From the NCBI RefSeq assembly GCF_002797445.1, contig NZ_PGEP01000001.1, positions 1,735,001 to 1,799,000 of the forward strand: 64,000 nt of DNA, read 5' to 3'. Of the stretch, positions 9,587 to 19,823 are shown one piece after another. The position numbers were made by a program, and so were the translations under genes. Source of the stretch: Acidovorax sp. 69 (GTDB lineage Bacteria > Pseudomonadota > Gammaproteobacteria > Burkholderiales > Burkholderiaceae_C). The first letter of the stretch is position 1, and every line of letters starts with the position of its first letter. The notes under the pieces are model-generated. The model had not been told where the DNA came from and searched no databases. It was given only the letters and a program-made list of their open reading frames with translations.

Positions 9587-10110
9587 GCAGTACCGAATCG
9601 AAGAACCTGACCGCTGGTGCCATAACCGAGGCAACACTCACCCGCTTTGCGTGCGAAGTGGCCAAGTACCCGCCCGAGCAGGCGCAGTCCGCCGTGATGG
9701 CTTGCCTGACCATCGTGCAGCAGGAGCAGGGCTGGGTCAGCGTCGAGAGCGAGGCTGTGATCGCAGAGTACCTTGGCATGGCCCAGATCGCGGTGCATGA
9801 AGTCACCACGTTCTACAACATGTATAACCAGCAGCCGACAGGCAAGTACAAGCTCAACGTCTGTACCAATCTGCCTTGCCAGCTGCGCGACGGCCAGAAG
9901 GCGTTGCACCACCTTGAGAAGAAGCTGGGCGTGACCATGGGCGAGACCACGTCCGATGGCATGTTCACCCTGCAGCAGTGCGAGTGTCTCGGCGCTTGCG
10001 CCGATGCGCCGGTGATGCTGGTCAACGACCGCACCATGTGTAGCTTTATGGACAACGACAAGCTCGACCAGCTCGTGGACGGTCTTCGTGCCGCTGAGGG
10101 GCAAGCATGA
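9583..10110 (+). CDS. nuoE: NADH-quinone oxidoreductase subunit E
   Basis: 24-kDa subunit of the NADH-oxidising module with a thioredoxin-like [2Fe-2S] cluster (N1a). In the 175 residues, the ligand cysteines lie in VCTNLPCQL and in [11 protein letters not shown]. The N-terminal helical part has [20 protein letters not shown], conserved in the family. The four-base overlaps with nuoD upstream and nuoF downstream show translational coupling. Confidence 0.97.
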   Translation: MSSTESKNLTAGAITEATLTRFACEVAKYPPEQAQSAVMACLTIVQQEQGWVSVESEAVIAEYLGMAQIAVHEVTTFYNMYNQQPTGKYKLNVCTNLPCQLRDGQKALHHLEKKLGVTMGETTSDGMFTLQQCECLGACADAPVMLVNDRTMCSFMDNDKLDQLVDGLRAAEGQA

Positions 10111-11465
10111 TCACCGCCGCACAGAAGATCCTCTCGCAGTTCCAGGCCACCGGCGTTCAGACCTGCTTCCATGACCGTCACATCAATCCGCAGATTGTTG
10201 CGGGCCTCGATGGCACGAACTGGAGTATCAAGGACTACGAGGCGCGTGGTGGCTACGCCGCCTTGCGCAAGATCCTTGCCCAGGGTGAAGGCGAAGGCCT
10301 CACCCAGGACCAAGTGATCGCCACCGTCAAGGAGTCGGGTCTGCGTGGCCGTGGCGGTGCGGGTTTTCCCACCGGCCTCAAGTGGAGCTTCATGCCCCGC
10401 TCGTTCCCCGGCCAGAAGTACCTCGTGTGCAACTCCGACGAAGGTGAGCCAGGGACTTGCAAGGACCGCGACATCCTTCAGTTCAATCCACACATCGTCA
10501 TCGAAGGCATGATCATCGCGGCGTACGCGATGGGCATCTCTGTGGGCTACAACTACATCCACGGCGAGATTTTCCAGACTTATGACCGCTTCGAGGAAGC
10601 CCTTGAAGAAGCGCGAGCCGCCGGTTACCTGGGCGACAAGATCCTGGGTAGCAATTTCAGCTTCCAGCTGCATGCCGCCCACGGTTTCGGCGCCTACATT
10701 TGTGGCGAAGAAACCGCACTGCTCGAATCACTGGAAGGTAAGAAGGGGCAGCCGCGCTTCAAGCCGCCGTTCCCAGCCAGCTTCGGCCTGTATGGCAAGC
10801 CTACGACCATCAACAACACTGAAACCTTTGCGGCCGTGCCGTGGATCATCCGTAACGGTGGTGCGGCTTATCTTGAATGTGGCAAGCCCAACAACGGCGG
10901 CACCAAGATTTTTTCTGTGTCTGGTGATGTGGAAAAGCCTGGTAACTATGAAATTCCGCTGGGCACGCCCTTTGCCAAGTTGCTTGAACTGGCCGGTGGC
11001 GTGCGCAAGGGGCGTCAGCTCAAAGCTGTGATTCCTGGTGGTTCGTCGTCTCCTGTGCTGCCAACGTCCATCATCATGGACTGCACGATGGATTACGACT
11101 CCATTGCCAAGGCTGGCTCCATGTTGGGTTCGGGTGCAGTCATTGTCATGGACGACTCGCGGAGCATGGTCGAGAGCCTGCTGCGTCTGTCGTATTTCTA
11201 TTCGCACGAGTCCTGCGGTCAGTGCACGCCTTGCCGTGAAGGAACGGGCTGGATGTGGCGGGTGATTGACCGTATTCAGCATGGGCAGGGCCGTGACGGT
11301 GATCTGGACCTGCTCAATTCGGTGGCAGACAACATTCAAGGTCGCACGATTTGCGCCCTCGGCGATGCTGCAGCAATGCCCGTGCGCGCCATGATCAAAC
11401 ACTTCCGTCCCGAGTTTGAGGCACTGATCCGGACCAAGGCCGTGCAGGCTGCGACCTCCGTTTGA
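10107..11465 (+). CDS. nuoF: NADH-quinone oxidoreductase subunit F
   Basis: 51-kDa subunit that binds NADH and FMN and cluster N3. The 452 residues contain the NADH site [16 protein letters not shown] near residue 75, the FMN-binding stretch around [17 protein letters not shown], and the [4Fe-4S] motif [15 protein letters not shown] near residue 370. The last ligand is the Cys in TICALGDAA. Coupled by short overlap to nuoE. Confidence 0.98.
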   Translation: MITAAQKILSQFQATGVQTCFHDRHINPQIVAGLDGTNWSIKDYEARGGYAALRKILAQGEGEGLTQDQVIATVKESGLRGRGGAGFPTGLKWSFMPRSFPGQKYLVCNSDEGEPGTCKDRDILQFNPHIVIEGMIIAAYAMGISVGYNYIHGEIFQTYDRFEEALEEARAAGYLGDKILGSNFSFQLHAAHGFGAYICGEETALLESLEGKKGQPRFKPPFPASFGLYGKPTTINNTETFAAVPWIIRNGGAAYLECGKPNNGGTKIFSVSGDVEKPGNYEIPLGTPFAKLLELAGGVRKGRQLKAVIPGGSSSPVLPTSIIMDCTMDYDSIAKAGSMLGSGAVIVMDDSRSMVESLLRLSYFYSHESCGQCTPCREGTGWMWRVIDRIQHGQGRDGDLDLLNSVADNIQGRTICALGDAAAMPVRAMIKHFRPEFEALIRTKAVQAATSV

Positions 11466-11479
11466 TCGCGAGAGAACAT

Positions 11480-13612
11480 ATGGTTGAAATTGAACTGGAC
11501 GGTCAGAAAGTAGAAGTCGCCGAAGGTTGCATGGTGATGCATGCAGCCGAAAAGGCCGGTACCTACATTCCCCATTTCTGTTACCACAAGAAGCTTTCGA
11601 TCGCGGCCAACTGCCGCATGTGCCTGGTGGATGTGGAAAAAGCCCCCAAGCCCATGCCTGCCTGCGCCACGCCCGTGACGCAAGGCATGGTCGTGCGCAC
11701 CAAGAGCGACAAGGCGATCAAGGCCCAGCAGTCGGTCATGGAGTTCCTGCTCATCAACCACCCGCTGGATTGCCCCATTTGCGACCAAGGCGGCGAATGC
11801 CAATTGCAGGATTTGGCCGTGGGCTACGGTGGCTCTTCCTCGCGCTATGAGGAAGAGAAGCGCGTCGTGCCCGTCAAGGATGTTGGTCCGCTGATTTCCA
11901 TGCAGGAAATGAGCCGCTGCATTCACTGCACCCGTTGCGTGCGTTTTGGTCAGGAAGTGGCCGGCGTGATGGAATTGGGCATGATCCACCGTGGCGAGCA
12001 TTCCGAAATCACCACCGTGGTCGGCGATACGATCGACTCCGAGCTGTCGGGCAACATGATCGATATTTGTCCCGTGGGCGCGTTGACCAGCAAGCCGTTT
12101 CGCTACAGCGCTCGCACCTGGGAACTGTCGCGCCGCCGCTCGGTCAGTCCGCACGATTCGACCGGTTCCAATCTGATTGTCCAGGTCAAGAATCACAAGG
12201 TTATGCGTGTGGTCCCGCTGGAGAACGAGGCCGTCAACGAATGCTGGATCGCTGATCGCGATCGTTTTTCTTACGAAGCGCTCAATGGTGGTGATCGCCT
12301 GACCCAGCCTATGCTCAAGCATGGCGGCATGTGGAAGGAAGTCGATTGGCAGACTGCGTTGGAGTATGTCGCCAACGGCTTGAAGAACATCAAGAACGAC
12401 CATGGCGCCAGTGCTATCGGTGCTTTGGTCAGCCCACATAGCACGCTTGAGGAGCTGTACCTGGCCTCGGCTTTGGTCCGCGGTATGGGGTGCGACAACA
12501 TTGACTACCGCCTGCGCAATGCTGAATTTGCGGTCTCTGAAGGTATCCGTTGGCTCGGGACCTCGATCGCATCCTTGTCTGCGCTGCAGCGCGTGCTGGT
12601 CGTAGGATCTAACTTGCGCAAGGATCACCCGCTGTTCGCCCAGCGAATCCGCCAGGCCGCGCGCCATGGTTGCCAAGTCAATGCCGTCGATTCTGTCGTT
12701 CACGACTGGGCGATGCCGGTCGGACAATTTGTGGCTCAGCACGCCAGCCAATGGGTTCAGATCCTGGGCGGGATTGCTTCCGCTGTGGCCCAGGAAAAAG
12801 GCATTGCTGCTCCCGAAGGGGCCGCACCTTCGGATGATGCCGCGCAAGCGATCGCCCGTTCCCTGTTGGGCGGTGATCGCAAGGCCGTCCTGCTGGGCAA
12901 CGCCGCTGCGCACCACGCGCAGGCGGCACAGCTGCTGGCGCTGGCGGGCTGGATCGCCGAGAACACGGGTGCAACAGTAGGCTATCTGACGGAAGCCGCT
13001 AACACGGTGGGAGCCCAGTTTGCGGGCGCTCAACCCGTCAATGGTGGTCTGAATGCAGGTCAAATGCTTTCCGGTGGTTTGAAGGCTGCCTTGTTGCTCA
13101 ATACCGAGCCGGTTTACGACTCGGCAGCTGGTGCCCGTGCGGCTGCTGCCCTGAGTGATGCAGAGATGGTGGTTACGTTGAGCCCCTTCAAGGCCAATAT
13201 GGAGTTCAGTGACGTTCTGTTGCCAATTGCCCCGTTCACCGAAACTTCGGGTAGTTTTGTCAACGCTGAAGGCCGTCTGCAAAGTTTCCACGCTGTGGTG
13301 CGCCCCCTGGGGGATACCCGCCCGGGGTGGAAGGTTTTGCGTGTACTGGCCAACTTGCTGGGCGTGCCTGGTTTCGACTTCGAAACCTCGCAGGACGTGC
13401 TAGCCCGTGCCACGGACACTCCTGCAGGCAAGTTCACACAAGTGCCCGTTGCACAGCTGTCCAACGCCGTGAAAACGGTTCCTGTGGCCACTGCCGCAGT
13501 TGGAGAACCCGCAGTCGCATCTATCTATCAACTCGACGGCTTGGTGCGCCGTTCCACGTCGCTGCAGCTGACAGCCGACGCGCGCACGGCACGTGAAGGA
13601 GTGGCTGCATGA
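11480..13612 (+). CDS. nuoG: NADH-quinone oxidoreductase subunit G
   Basis: Largest peripheral subunit, carrying the chain of clusters from FMN towards NuoI. The 710 residues start with a [2Fe-2S] ferredoxin domain ([20 protein letters not shown]), then [18 protein letters not shown] and [15 protein letters not shown] for two [4Fe-4S] clusters, followed by a molybdopterin-oxidoreductase-like domain that has lost the cofactor role. ATG 11480 follows GAGAG and an upstream TTG in the nuoF tail is unlikely. The C-terminal third is Ala-rich and more variable, as in other betaproteobacteria. Confidence 0.97.
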   Translation: MVEIELDGQKVEVAEGCMVMHAAEKAGTYIPHFCYHKKLSIAANCRMCLVDVEKAPKPMPACATPVTQGMVVRTKSDKAIKAQQSVMEFLLINHPLDCPICDQGGECQLQDLAVGYGGSSSRYEEEKRVVPVKDVGPLISMQEMSRCIHCTRCVRFGQEVAGVMELGMIHRGEHSEITTVVGDTIDSELSGNMIDICPVGALTSKPFRYSARTWELSRRRSVSPHDSTGSNLIVQVKNHKVMRVVPLENEAVNECWIADRDRFSYEALNGGDRLTQPMLKHGGMWKEVDWQTALEYVANGLKNIKNDHGASAIGALVSPHSTLEELYLASALVRGMGCDNIDYRLRNAEFAVSEGIRWLGTSIASLSALQRVLVVGSNLRKDHPLFAQRIRQAARHGCQVNAVDSVVHDWAMPVGQFVAQHASQWVQILGGIASAVAQEKGIAAPEGAAPSDDAAQAIARSLLGGDRKAVLLGNAAAHHAQAAQLLALAGWIAENTGATVGYLTEAANTVGAQFAGAQPVNGGLNAGQMLSGGLKAALLLNTEPVYDSAAGARAAAALSDAEMVVTLSPFKANMEFSDVLLPIAPFTETSGSFVNAEGRLQSFHAVVRPLGDTRPGWKVLRVLANLLGVPGFDFETSQDVLARATDTPAGKFTQVPVAQLSNAVKTVPVATAAVGEPAVASIYQLDGLVRRSTSLQLTADARTAREGVAA

Positions 13613-14691
13613 TCGACGCGATCTATAACGCGGGCCTGAACCTGCTTTCCTTTGGATGGTGGACCGGCATGGTCTGGCCGGTACTCTGGATCGTGATCAA
13701 AATCGTCTGCATCTTGGCTCCCCTGATGGGGGCTGTGGCCTATCTCACGCTGTGGGAGCGCAAGCTGCTAGGTTTCATGCAGGTGCGTCACGGTCCGAAC
13801 CGCGTGGGGCCGATGGGTTTGCTGCAACCTATCGCCGACGCGCTGAAGTTGTTGACCAAGGAAATCATCCAGCCCACGGCCGCGAGCAAAGGGTTGTTTG
13901 TGCTCGGCCCGGTCATGGCTATCATGCCCGCCTTGGCGGCTTGGGTGGCGATTCCCTTTGGGCCCGACGTAGCGCTGGCCAACGTCAATGCTGGTCTGCT
14001 GCTGGTGATGGCCATCACCTCGATTGAGGTGTACGGCGTGATCATTGCTGGCTGGGCATCGAACTCCAAGTACGCGTTCTTGGGCGCATTGCGTGCGTCT
14101 GCCCAGATGGTGAGCTACGAAATTGCCATGGGCTTCTGCTTCCTCGTAGTGATCATGGTGTCGGGTAGCATGAATCTGACCGAAATTGTGATGGGGCAGG
14201 CTCGTGGCATGGCCGCAGACAAGGGGCTGACTTTTCTGTCGTGGAACTGGTTGCCCCTGTTGCCCATTTTCCTGGTGTATCTGATCTCTGGCGTTGCCGA
14301 AACAAATCGCCACCCTTTTGACGTAGTGGAAGGGGAGGCCGAAATCGTGGCCGGTCACATGGTCGAGTATTCGGGCATGGGCTTCGCGATTTTCTTTCTG
14401 GCCGAGTACGCCAGCATGTGGCTGGTGTCTATTTTGGCGGCGCTGATGTTCCTGGGCGGCTGGCTGTCGCCGATTGACAGTGCATTGTTCAACTGGATTC
14501 CTGGCTGGATTTGGCTGGGCCTCAAGACCTTCCTTGTGGTGTCCATGTTCATCTGGATTCGGGCAACCTTCCCGCGGTTTCGTTATGACCAGATCATGCG
14601 TCTGGGCTGGAAGATCTTCATCCCGGTCACGCTGGTATATCTGTTGTTTGTTGGCGGGTGGTTGCTCTCGCCCTGGAATATCTGGAAATAA
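13609..14691 (+). CDS. nuoH: NADH-quinone oxidoreductase subunit H
   Basis: Membrane subunit that links the peripheral arm to the proton pumps and forms the entry to the quinone chamber. The 360 residues hold eight or nine transmembrane helices. Conserved loops are [19 protein letters not shown] near residue 50 and [20 protein letters not shown] near residue 230, whose acidic residues couple quinone reduction to proton transfer. A four-base overlap joins it to nuoG. Confidence 0.97.
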   Translation: MIDAIYNAGLNLLSFGWWTGMVWPVLWIVIKIVCILAPLMGAVAYLTLWERKLLGFMQVRHGPNRVGPMGLLQPIADALKLLTKEIIQPTAASKGLFVLGPVMAIMPALAAWVAIPFGPDVALANVNAGLLLVMAITSIEVYGVIIAGWASNSKYAFLGALRASAQMVSYEIAMGFCFLVVIMVSGSMNLTEIVMGQARGMAADKGLTFLSWNWLPLLPIFLVYLISGVAETNRHPFDVVEGEAEIVAGHMVEYSGMGFAIFFLAEYASMWLVSILAALMFLGGWLSPIDSALFNWIPGWIWLGLKTFLVVSMFIWIRATFPRFRYDQIMRLGWKIFIPVTLVYLLFVGGWLLSPWNIWK

Positions 14692-14706
14692 GCGGGGACA
14701 TCACAA

Positions 14707-15216
14707 ATGACTGCTGTTGCTGCTGCATCTTTCTCGTTCAAGGATTTCTTCAAGAGCTTCATGCTCGTGGAGTTGCTCAAGGGCATGGCTCTTACGGGCC
14801 GGTACGCTTTTCGCCGCAAGGTGACCGTGCAGTTCCCTGAAGAGAAGACTCCTCTCTCTCCACGTTTTCGTGGTCTGCATGCCCTGCGCCGTTATGACAA
14901 CGGCGAGGAGCGCTGCATTGCCTGCAAGCTGTGTGAGGCTGTTTGCCCCGCCATGGCGATCACGATTGAGTCGGATGTTCGCGCTGATGGATCTCGCCGT
15001 ACCACGCGCTATGACATCGATCTGACCAAGTGCATCTTCTGCGGGTTCTGCGAAGAAAGCTGCCCCGTTGACTCAATTGTCGAGACGCATATCTTGGAGT
15101 ACCACGGTGAAAAGCGTGGTGATTTGTACTTCACGAAGGACATGCTCTTGGCTGTGGGTGACCGGTACGAAGGTGAAATTGCGGCAGCCAAGGCTGCAGA
15201 CGCCAAGTACCGCTGA
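14707..15216 (+). CDS. nuoI: NADH-quinone oxidoreductase subunit I
   Basis: Ferredoxin-like subunit with clusters N6a and N6b that pass electrons to N2. The 169 residues contain two complete CxxCxxCxxxCP motifs, [12 protein letters not shown] near residue 75 and [12 protein letters not shown] near residue 110. The N-terminal part is amphipathic and lies along the membrane. It sits 15 bases after nuoH. Confidence 0.97.
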   Translation: MTAVAAASFSFKDFFKSFMLVELLKGMALTGRYAFRRKVTVQFPEEKTPLSPRFRGLHALRRYDNGEERCIACKLCEAVCPAMAITIESDVRADGSRRTTRYDIDLTKCIFCGFCEESCPVDSIVETHILEYHGEKRGDLYFTKDMLLAVGDRYEGEIAAAKAADAKYR

Positions 15217-15266
15217 GCGGTTTTGGTTTCAGCTTCTTTGCCAGACTTTCTATAAAGACCCGATTC

Positions 15267-15935
15267 ATGGACGCCAAGACTGGTTTCTTCTATCTCTTCT
15301 CGGTGGTGCTGTTGTTTGCAGCTTTCCGGGTGATCACTGCGCGCAACCCGGTGCATGCGGTGCTCTATCTCATCCTCGCGTTCTCGCAGGCAGCAGCCGT
15401 GTGGGTGTTGCTCAAGGCCGAGTTTTTGGCCATTGCCCTGGTGCTCGTGTATCTGGGTGCGGTGATGGTGCTTTTCCTGTTCGTGGTGATGATGCTGGAT
15501 ATCCACGTCGATACTGTGCGCAAGGGCTTCTGGAAGCATTTCCCCTTAGCTGCGACTGTGGGTGCGTTGATCGCTCTGGAAATGGCTGCAGTGCTGATGG
15601 GGGGCTTTCGTGGCATGGACGAGCCCAAGGCTGTCGCCGCCGCAGTGGATGCAGCGGGGCAAGTGGTTCAGTATTCCAATACCAAGGCGTTGGGCAAGCT
15701 GCTCTACACCCAATACTTGTTTCCCGTTGAGATAGCTGCCGTCATTTTGCTGGTTGCCATGATCGCAGCCATCGCCTTGACATTGCGCCAACGCAAGGAC
15801 AGCAAGGCCATCAACCCATCGTTGCAGGTTCGGGTGCGTGCCTCTGATCGGCTGGAGGTCGTCAAGGTCGCCGCGACACAAAAGGCCGCTGCAGAAGTTT
15901 CGGTTGAGCCTGCTGTTGAGGAGAAAAAAGCATGA
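15267..15935 (+). CDS. nuoJ: NADH-quinone oxidoreductase subunit J
   Basis: Membrane subunit with five helices between NuoH and NuoK. The 222 residues begin with [20 protein letters not shown] and include [18 protein letters not shown], the conserved helix that carries the pi-bulge in known structures. Residues after about 175 form a soluble, Ala- and Glu-rich tail longer than in E. coli. It overlaps nuoK by four bases. Confidence 0.95.
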   Translation: MDAKTGFFYLFSVVLLFAAFRVITARNPVHAVLYLILAFSQAAAVWVLLKAEFLAIALVLVYLGAVMVLFLFVVMMLDIHVDTVRKGFWKHFPLAATVGALIALEMAAVLMGGFRGMDEPKAVAAAVDAAGQVVQYSNTKALGKLLYTQYLFPVEIAAVILLVAMIAAIALTLRQRKDSKAINPSLQVRVRASDRLEVVKVAATQKAAAEVSVEPAVEEKKA

Positions 15936-16240
15936 CGCTGACTTTGGGCCACTTTCTCTCTCTGGGGGCCATGCTGTTTGCGCTGGCTGTGATTGGCATC
16001 TTCCTGAACCGCAAGAATTTGATTGTGCTGCTGATGGCGATCGAGTTGATGCTTCTCGCCGTGAACATGAATTTCGTGGCGTTTTCGTATTACCTGGGCG
16101 ACATGCACGGACAGGTGTTCGTGTTTTTCATCCTGACGGTGGCGGCTGCTGAATCTGCCATTGGCTTGGCCATCCTGGTGCTGCTGTTCCGCAACAAGTC
16201 CAGCATCAACGCGGAAGATCTCAACACCCTCAAGGGTTGA
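15932..16240 (+). CDS. nuoK: NADH-quinone oxidoreductase subunit K
   Basis: Small antiporter-like membrane subunit with three helices. The 102 residues show the two intramembrane glutamates typical of NuoK: one in [16 protein letters not shown] and one in [17 protein letters not shown]. It is coupled to nuoJ by ATGA overlap. Confidence 0.97.
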   Translation: MTLTLGHFLSLGAMLFALAVIGIFLNRKNLIVLLMAIELMLLAVNMNFVAFSYYLGDMHGQVFVFFILTVAAAESAIGLAILVLLFRNKSSINAEDLNTLKG

Positions 16241-16271
16241 TGAGTCACCGGTATTCCCAAGGTTCTCAAGA

Positions 16272-18311
16272 ATGAGTCAAACCCTCTCTGCTTCCACACT
16301 CCTGGCCGTGCCGCTGGCTCCGCTGGCAGGCGCCTTGCTGGCCGGTATTTTCGGTACGACCTTTGGTGGTAACTGGATTGGCCGACGCCTGAGTCACACC
16401 CTCACGATTCTTGGTGTACTCGTGGCCTTCGTCCTGTCAGCCATGACGCTCAAAAGTGTGGCCCTGGATGGCGCACGTTTCAACGAGACGCTCTACACCT
16501 GGATGGTAGTGGGTGGCTTAAAAATGGAGGTGGGGTTCCTGGTGGACAGCCTCACGGCCATGATGATGGTGGTAGTGACCTTCGTGTCGCTGATGGTCCA
16601 CATCTATACCATCGGCTACATGGAAGAGGACGAGGGTTACAACCGCTTCTTCTCCTACATCTCGCTGTTCACCTTCTCGATGCTCATGCTGGTCATGAGC
16701 AACAACCTGCTGCAGCTGTTCTTCGGCTGGGAAGCGGTGGGCCTGGTGTCCTACCTGCTGATTGGTTTCTGGTTCAACAAGCCCACGGCCATCTTCGCCA
16801 ACATGAAGGCCTTCCTGGTCAACCGCGTGGGCGACTTCGGCTTCATCCTGGGCATCGGCCTGATCGCGGCCTACACCGGCACACTCAACTACAGCGAGAT
16901 CTTCGCCAAGTCGGGCGAACTCGGTGGCCTGCCGTTCCCCGGCACCGACTGGATGCTGATCACCGTGATCTGCATCTGCCTGTTCATCGGTGCCATGGGC
17001 AAGTCCGCCCAGTTCCCGCTGCACGTCTGGCTGCCCGACTCGATGGAAGGCCCGACCCCGATCTCGGCACTGATCCACGCGGCCACCATGGTGACCGCCG
17101 GTATCTTCATGGTGTCGCGCATGTCGCCCCTGTTCGAGTTGTCGGACACGGCGCTCAATTTCATCCTGGTTATCGGCTCCATCACAGCCCTGTTCATGGG
17201 TTTCCTGGGCATCATTCAGAACGATATCAAGCGCGTGGTGGCCTATTCCACGCTGTCGCAGTTGGGCTATATGACCGTAGCCTTGGGCGCCTCGGCTTAT
17301 TCGGTGGCGGTGTTCCACCTGATGACCCACGCGTTCTTCAAGGCGCTGCTGTTCCTCGGAGCTGGCTCCGTCATTATGGGCATGCACCACAACCAGGACA
17401 TCCGCTGGATGGGGGGGGTGCGAAAGTACATGCCCATCACCTGGATCACCTCGTTGCTGGGTTCGCTCGCACTGATCGGTACGCCTTTGTTCTCGGGTTT
17501 CTACTCCAAGGACAGCATCATTGAAGCGGTGCACTTTAGTCACTTGCCTGCTGCCGGGTTTGCCCACTTTGCTGTGCTCGCCGGTGTGTTCATCACGGCG
17601 TTCTATTCGTTCCGCATGTATTTCTTGGTTTTCCATGGCAAAGAGCGTTTCGATCAGAATCCTGACGCACACCATGACGATCACCATGATCACGGCCATG
17701 ATGATCACCACGAGCCGCATGAGTCCCCCTGGGTGGTGACGGTGCCGCTGGTGCTGCTGGCCATTCCTTCGGTGGTGGTGGGCTTCATGTTCATTCAGCC
17801 CATGCTGTTTGGCGACTTTTTCAAGGACGTCATTTTTGTGGATGCGGCCAAGCATCCCTCAATGGCCCATATGGCAGAGCATTTCCATAGTGCTTGGGCT
17901 ATGGCACTGCATGGATTGCAGACCGCCCCGTTCTGGTTGGCCGTTGCTGGCGTGGCCCTGTCGTACTACATGTACATGGTGAATCCGGCACTGCCGGCCG
18001 CCATCAAGCGCATGTGTCTGCCCGTCTATACGTTGCTCGAAAACAAGTATTACCTCGACTGGATCAACGAGAACATTCTGGCCCGTGGTGCACGGGCGCT
18101 GGGTGTGGGTCTCTGGAAGGGCGGCGATCAAGCCATTATTGATGGCGCCCTGGTAAATGGCTCCTGGAAGCTGGTGCGTGGAGTGTCCGGAATCGTCCGT
18201 TGGGTGCAGTCTGGTTTTATCTTCCACTATGCGCTGGTGATGATCCTGGGTGTCTTCGCACTGATGACCTGGTTTGTCTGGGGCGATGTTTTCATGCAGC
18301 TCATCAAATAA
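16272..18311 (+). CDS. nuoL: NADH-quinone oxidoreductase subunit L
   Basis: Distal proton-pumping subunit, related to Mrp antiporters, with a long lateral helix at the C-terminus. The 679 residues include the core pump segment SAQFPLHVWLPDSMEGPTP near residue 239 and HAATMVTAGIFMVSRMSPL after it. Near residues 464-485 a loop contains nine histidines mixed with Asp (DAHHDDHHDHGHDDHHEP), a strongly hydrophilic insertion. ATG 16272 is chosen because upstream codons lie inside nuoK and have no homologous look. Confidence 0.97.
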   Translation: MSQTLSASTLLAVPLAPLAGALLAGIFGTTFGGNWIGRRLSHTLTILGVLVAFVLSAMTLKSVALDGARFNETLYTWMVVGGLKMEVGFLVDSLTAMMMVVVTFVSLMVHIYTIGYMEEDEGYNRFFSYISLFTFSMLMLVMSNNLLQLFFGWEAVGLVSYLLIGFWFNKPTAIFANMKAFLVNRVGDFGFILGIGLIAAYTGTLNYSEIFAKSGELGGLPFPGTDWMLITVICICLFIGAMGKSAQFPLHVWLPDSMEGPTPISALIHAATMVTAGIFMVSRMSPLFELSDTALNFILVIGSITALFMGFLGIIQNDIKRVVAYSTLSQLGYMTVALGASAYSVAVFHLMTHAFFKALLFLGAGSVIMGMHHNQDIRWMGGVRKYMPITWITSLLGSLALIGTPLFSGFYSKDSIIEAVHFSHLPAAGFAHFAVLAGVFITAFYSFRMYFLVFHGKERFDQNPDAHHDDHHDHGHDDHHEPHESPWVVTVPLVLLAIPSVVVGFMFIQPMLFGDFFKDVIFVDAAKHPSMAHMAEHFHSAWAMALHGLQTAPFWLAVAGVALSYYMYMVNPALPAAIKRMCLPVYTLLENKYYLDWINENILARGARALGVGLWKGGDQAIIDGALVNGSWKLVRGVSGIVRWVQSGFIFHYALVMILGVFALMTWFVWGDVFMQLIK

Positions 18312-18323
18312 GGAAAACAACAA

Positions 18324-19799
18324 ATGGGTCTGTTGAGTCTTGCAATCTGGACGCCGATTGCTTTCGGTGTGCTGCTGCTTGCCATTGGGCGGGATGAGCA
18401 TGCACGTGCTGTGCGTTGGTTGGCGCTGCTGGGTGCGTTGATCGGTTTCCTGGTCACGTTGCCTTTGTATGACGGCTTCAAACTGGGCACCGCTGCTATG
18501 CAGTTCGTCGAGAAGGCGGCCTGGATTGAGCGCTTCAACGTGCACTACCACCTGGGCGTGGACGGCATCTCCTTCTGGTTCGTTCCGCTGACCGCCTTCA
18601 TCACGGTGATTGTGGTGATCGCCTCGTGGGAAGCCATCACCGAGCGCGTGAACCAGTACATGGGTGCTTTCCTGATTTTGTCGGGTCTGATGATCGGCGT
18701 CTTCAGCGCGCTCGATGGCATCCTGTTCTACGTGTTTTTCGAAGCCACGCTGATCCCGATGTACCTGATCATCGGAATCTGGGGCGGTCCCAACAAGATT
18801 TACGCAGCGTTCAAGTTCTTTCTGTACACGCTGCTCGGTTCGCTGTTGATGTTGATCGCGCTGATTTTTCTGTACAACCAGTCCGGCGGGAGCTTCGACA
18901 TCGCTACTTGGCACCAGTTGCCTCTCAGCGGCCGTGCTCAGACTTTGTTGTTCTTTGCCTTCTTTGCGGCTTTTGCGGTGAAGGTCCCGATGTTCCCGTT
19001 CCACACCTGGTTGCCTGATGTGCACGTGGAGGCGCCTACCGGTGGCTCTGCGGTGCTGGCCGCCATCATGCTGAAGCTGGGCGCCTATGGTTTTCTGCGC
19101 TTCTCGCTGCCTATCGCTCCCGATGCAGCACGCCAATGGGCATGGCTGATGATCGCCCTGTCGCTGATTGCGGTGATCTATGTGGGCCTGGTGGCCATGG
19201 TCCAGAAGGATATGAAGAAGCTGGTGGCGTATTCGTCCGTGGCGCACATGGGGTTTGTGACCCTGGGATTCTTCATCTTCAATGACCTGGGTGTGTCCGG
19301 TGGCTTGGTGCAGATGATCGCCCATGGCTTCGTTTCGGGCGCCATGTTCCTGTCCATCGGCGTGCTGTACGACCGTGTTCACTCCCGCGAGATCGCGGCC
19401 TATGGTGGCGTGGTCAATACCATGCCCAACTTCACGGCGTTCGCGCTTTTGTTTGCCATGGCCAACTGCGGTCTGCCCGGTACGGCCGGTTTCGTGGGTG
19501 AGTGGATGGTGATCCTGGGTGCCGTCAAGGCCAACTTCTGGATTGGCCTGGCATCGGCCACAGCACTGATATTTGGTGCTGCCTATACCTTGTGGATGTT
19601 CAAGCGTGTGTACCTCGGCCCTGTGGCCAATGACCACGTCAAGGAACTCACGGATATCAACAGCCGCGAATTCCTTGTGATGTCGCTGCTGGCGATTGCT
19701 GTGCTGGCCATGGGCCTGTACCCACGTCCCTTCACGGACGTGATGGACACTTCGGTCGCGGAACTGCTCAAGCATGTCGCACTGACCAAGCTGAACTGA
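18324..19799 (+). CDS. nuoM: NADH-quinone oxidoreductase subunit M
   Basis: Middle proton-pumping subunit of the membrane arm. The 491 residues have about 14 helices. Pump-channel residues are visible in FEATLIPMYLIIGIWGG (key Glu) and KVPMFPFHTWLPDVHVEAP (key Lys), and VQKDMKKLVAYSSVAHMG follows. AAGGAAA precedes the start 12 bases after nuoL. Confidence 0.97.
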   Translation: MGLLSLAIWTPIAFGVLLLAIGRDEHARAVRWLALLGALIGFLVTLPLYDGFKLGTAAMQFVEKAAWIERFNVHYHLGVDGISFWFVPLTAFITVIVVIASWEAITERVNQYMGAFLILSGLMIGVFSALDGILFYVFFEATLIPMYLIIGIWGGPNKIYAAFKFFLYTLLGSLLMLIALIFLYNQSGGSFDIATWHQLPLSGRAQTLLFFAFFAAFAVKVPMFPFHTWLPDVHVEAPTGGSAVLAAIMLKLGAYGFLRFSLPIAPDAARQWAWLMIALSLIAVIYVGLVAMVQKDMKKLVAYSSVAHMGFVTLGFFIFNDLGVSGGLVQMIAHGFVSGAMFLSIGVLYDRVHSREIAAYGGVVNTMPNFTAFALLFAMANCGLPGTAGFVGEWMVILGAVKANFWIGLASATALIFGAAYTLWMFKRVYLGPVANDHVKELTDINSREFLVMSLLAIAVLAMGLYPRPFTDVMDTSVAELLKHVALTKLN

Positions 19800-19823
19800 C
19801 CAGACTGAACTGAGAGATTCGAG

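Noticed and set aside
11336..13291. A 651-codon frame antisense to nuoG
   Set aside because: Same reason; the sense strand encodes a complete NuoG with all cluster motifs.
17859..19775. A 638-codon frame antisense to nuoL and nuoM
   Set aside because: It crosses a gene boundary of the real operon and is composed mostly of Gln, His, Arg and Glu, a shadow of membrane-protein codons.
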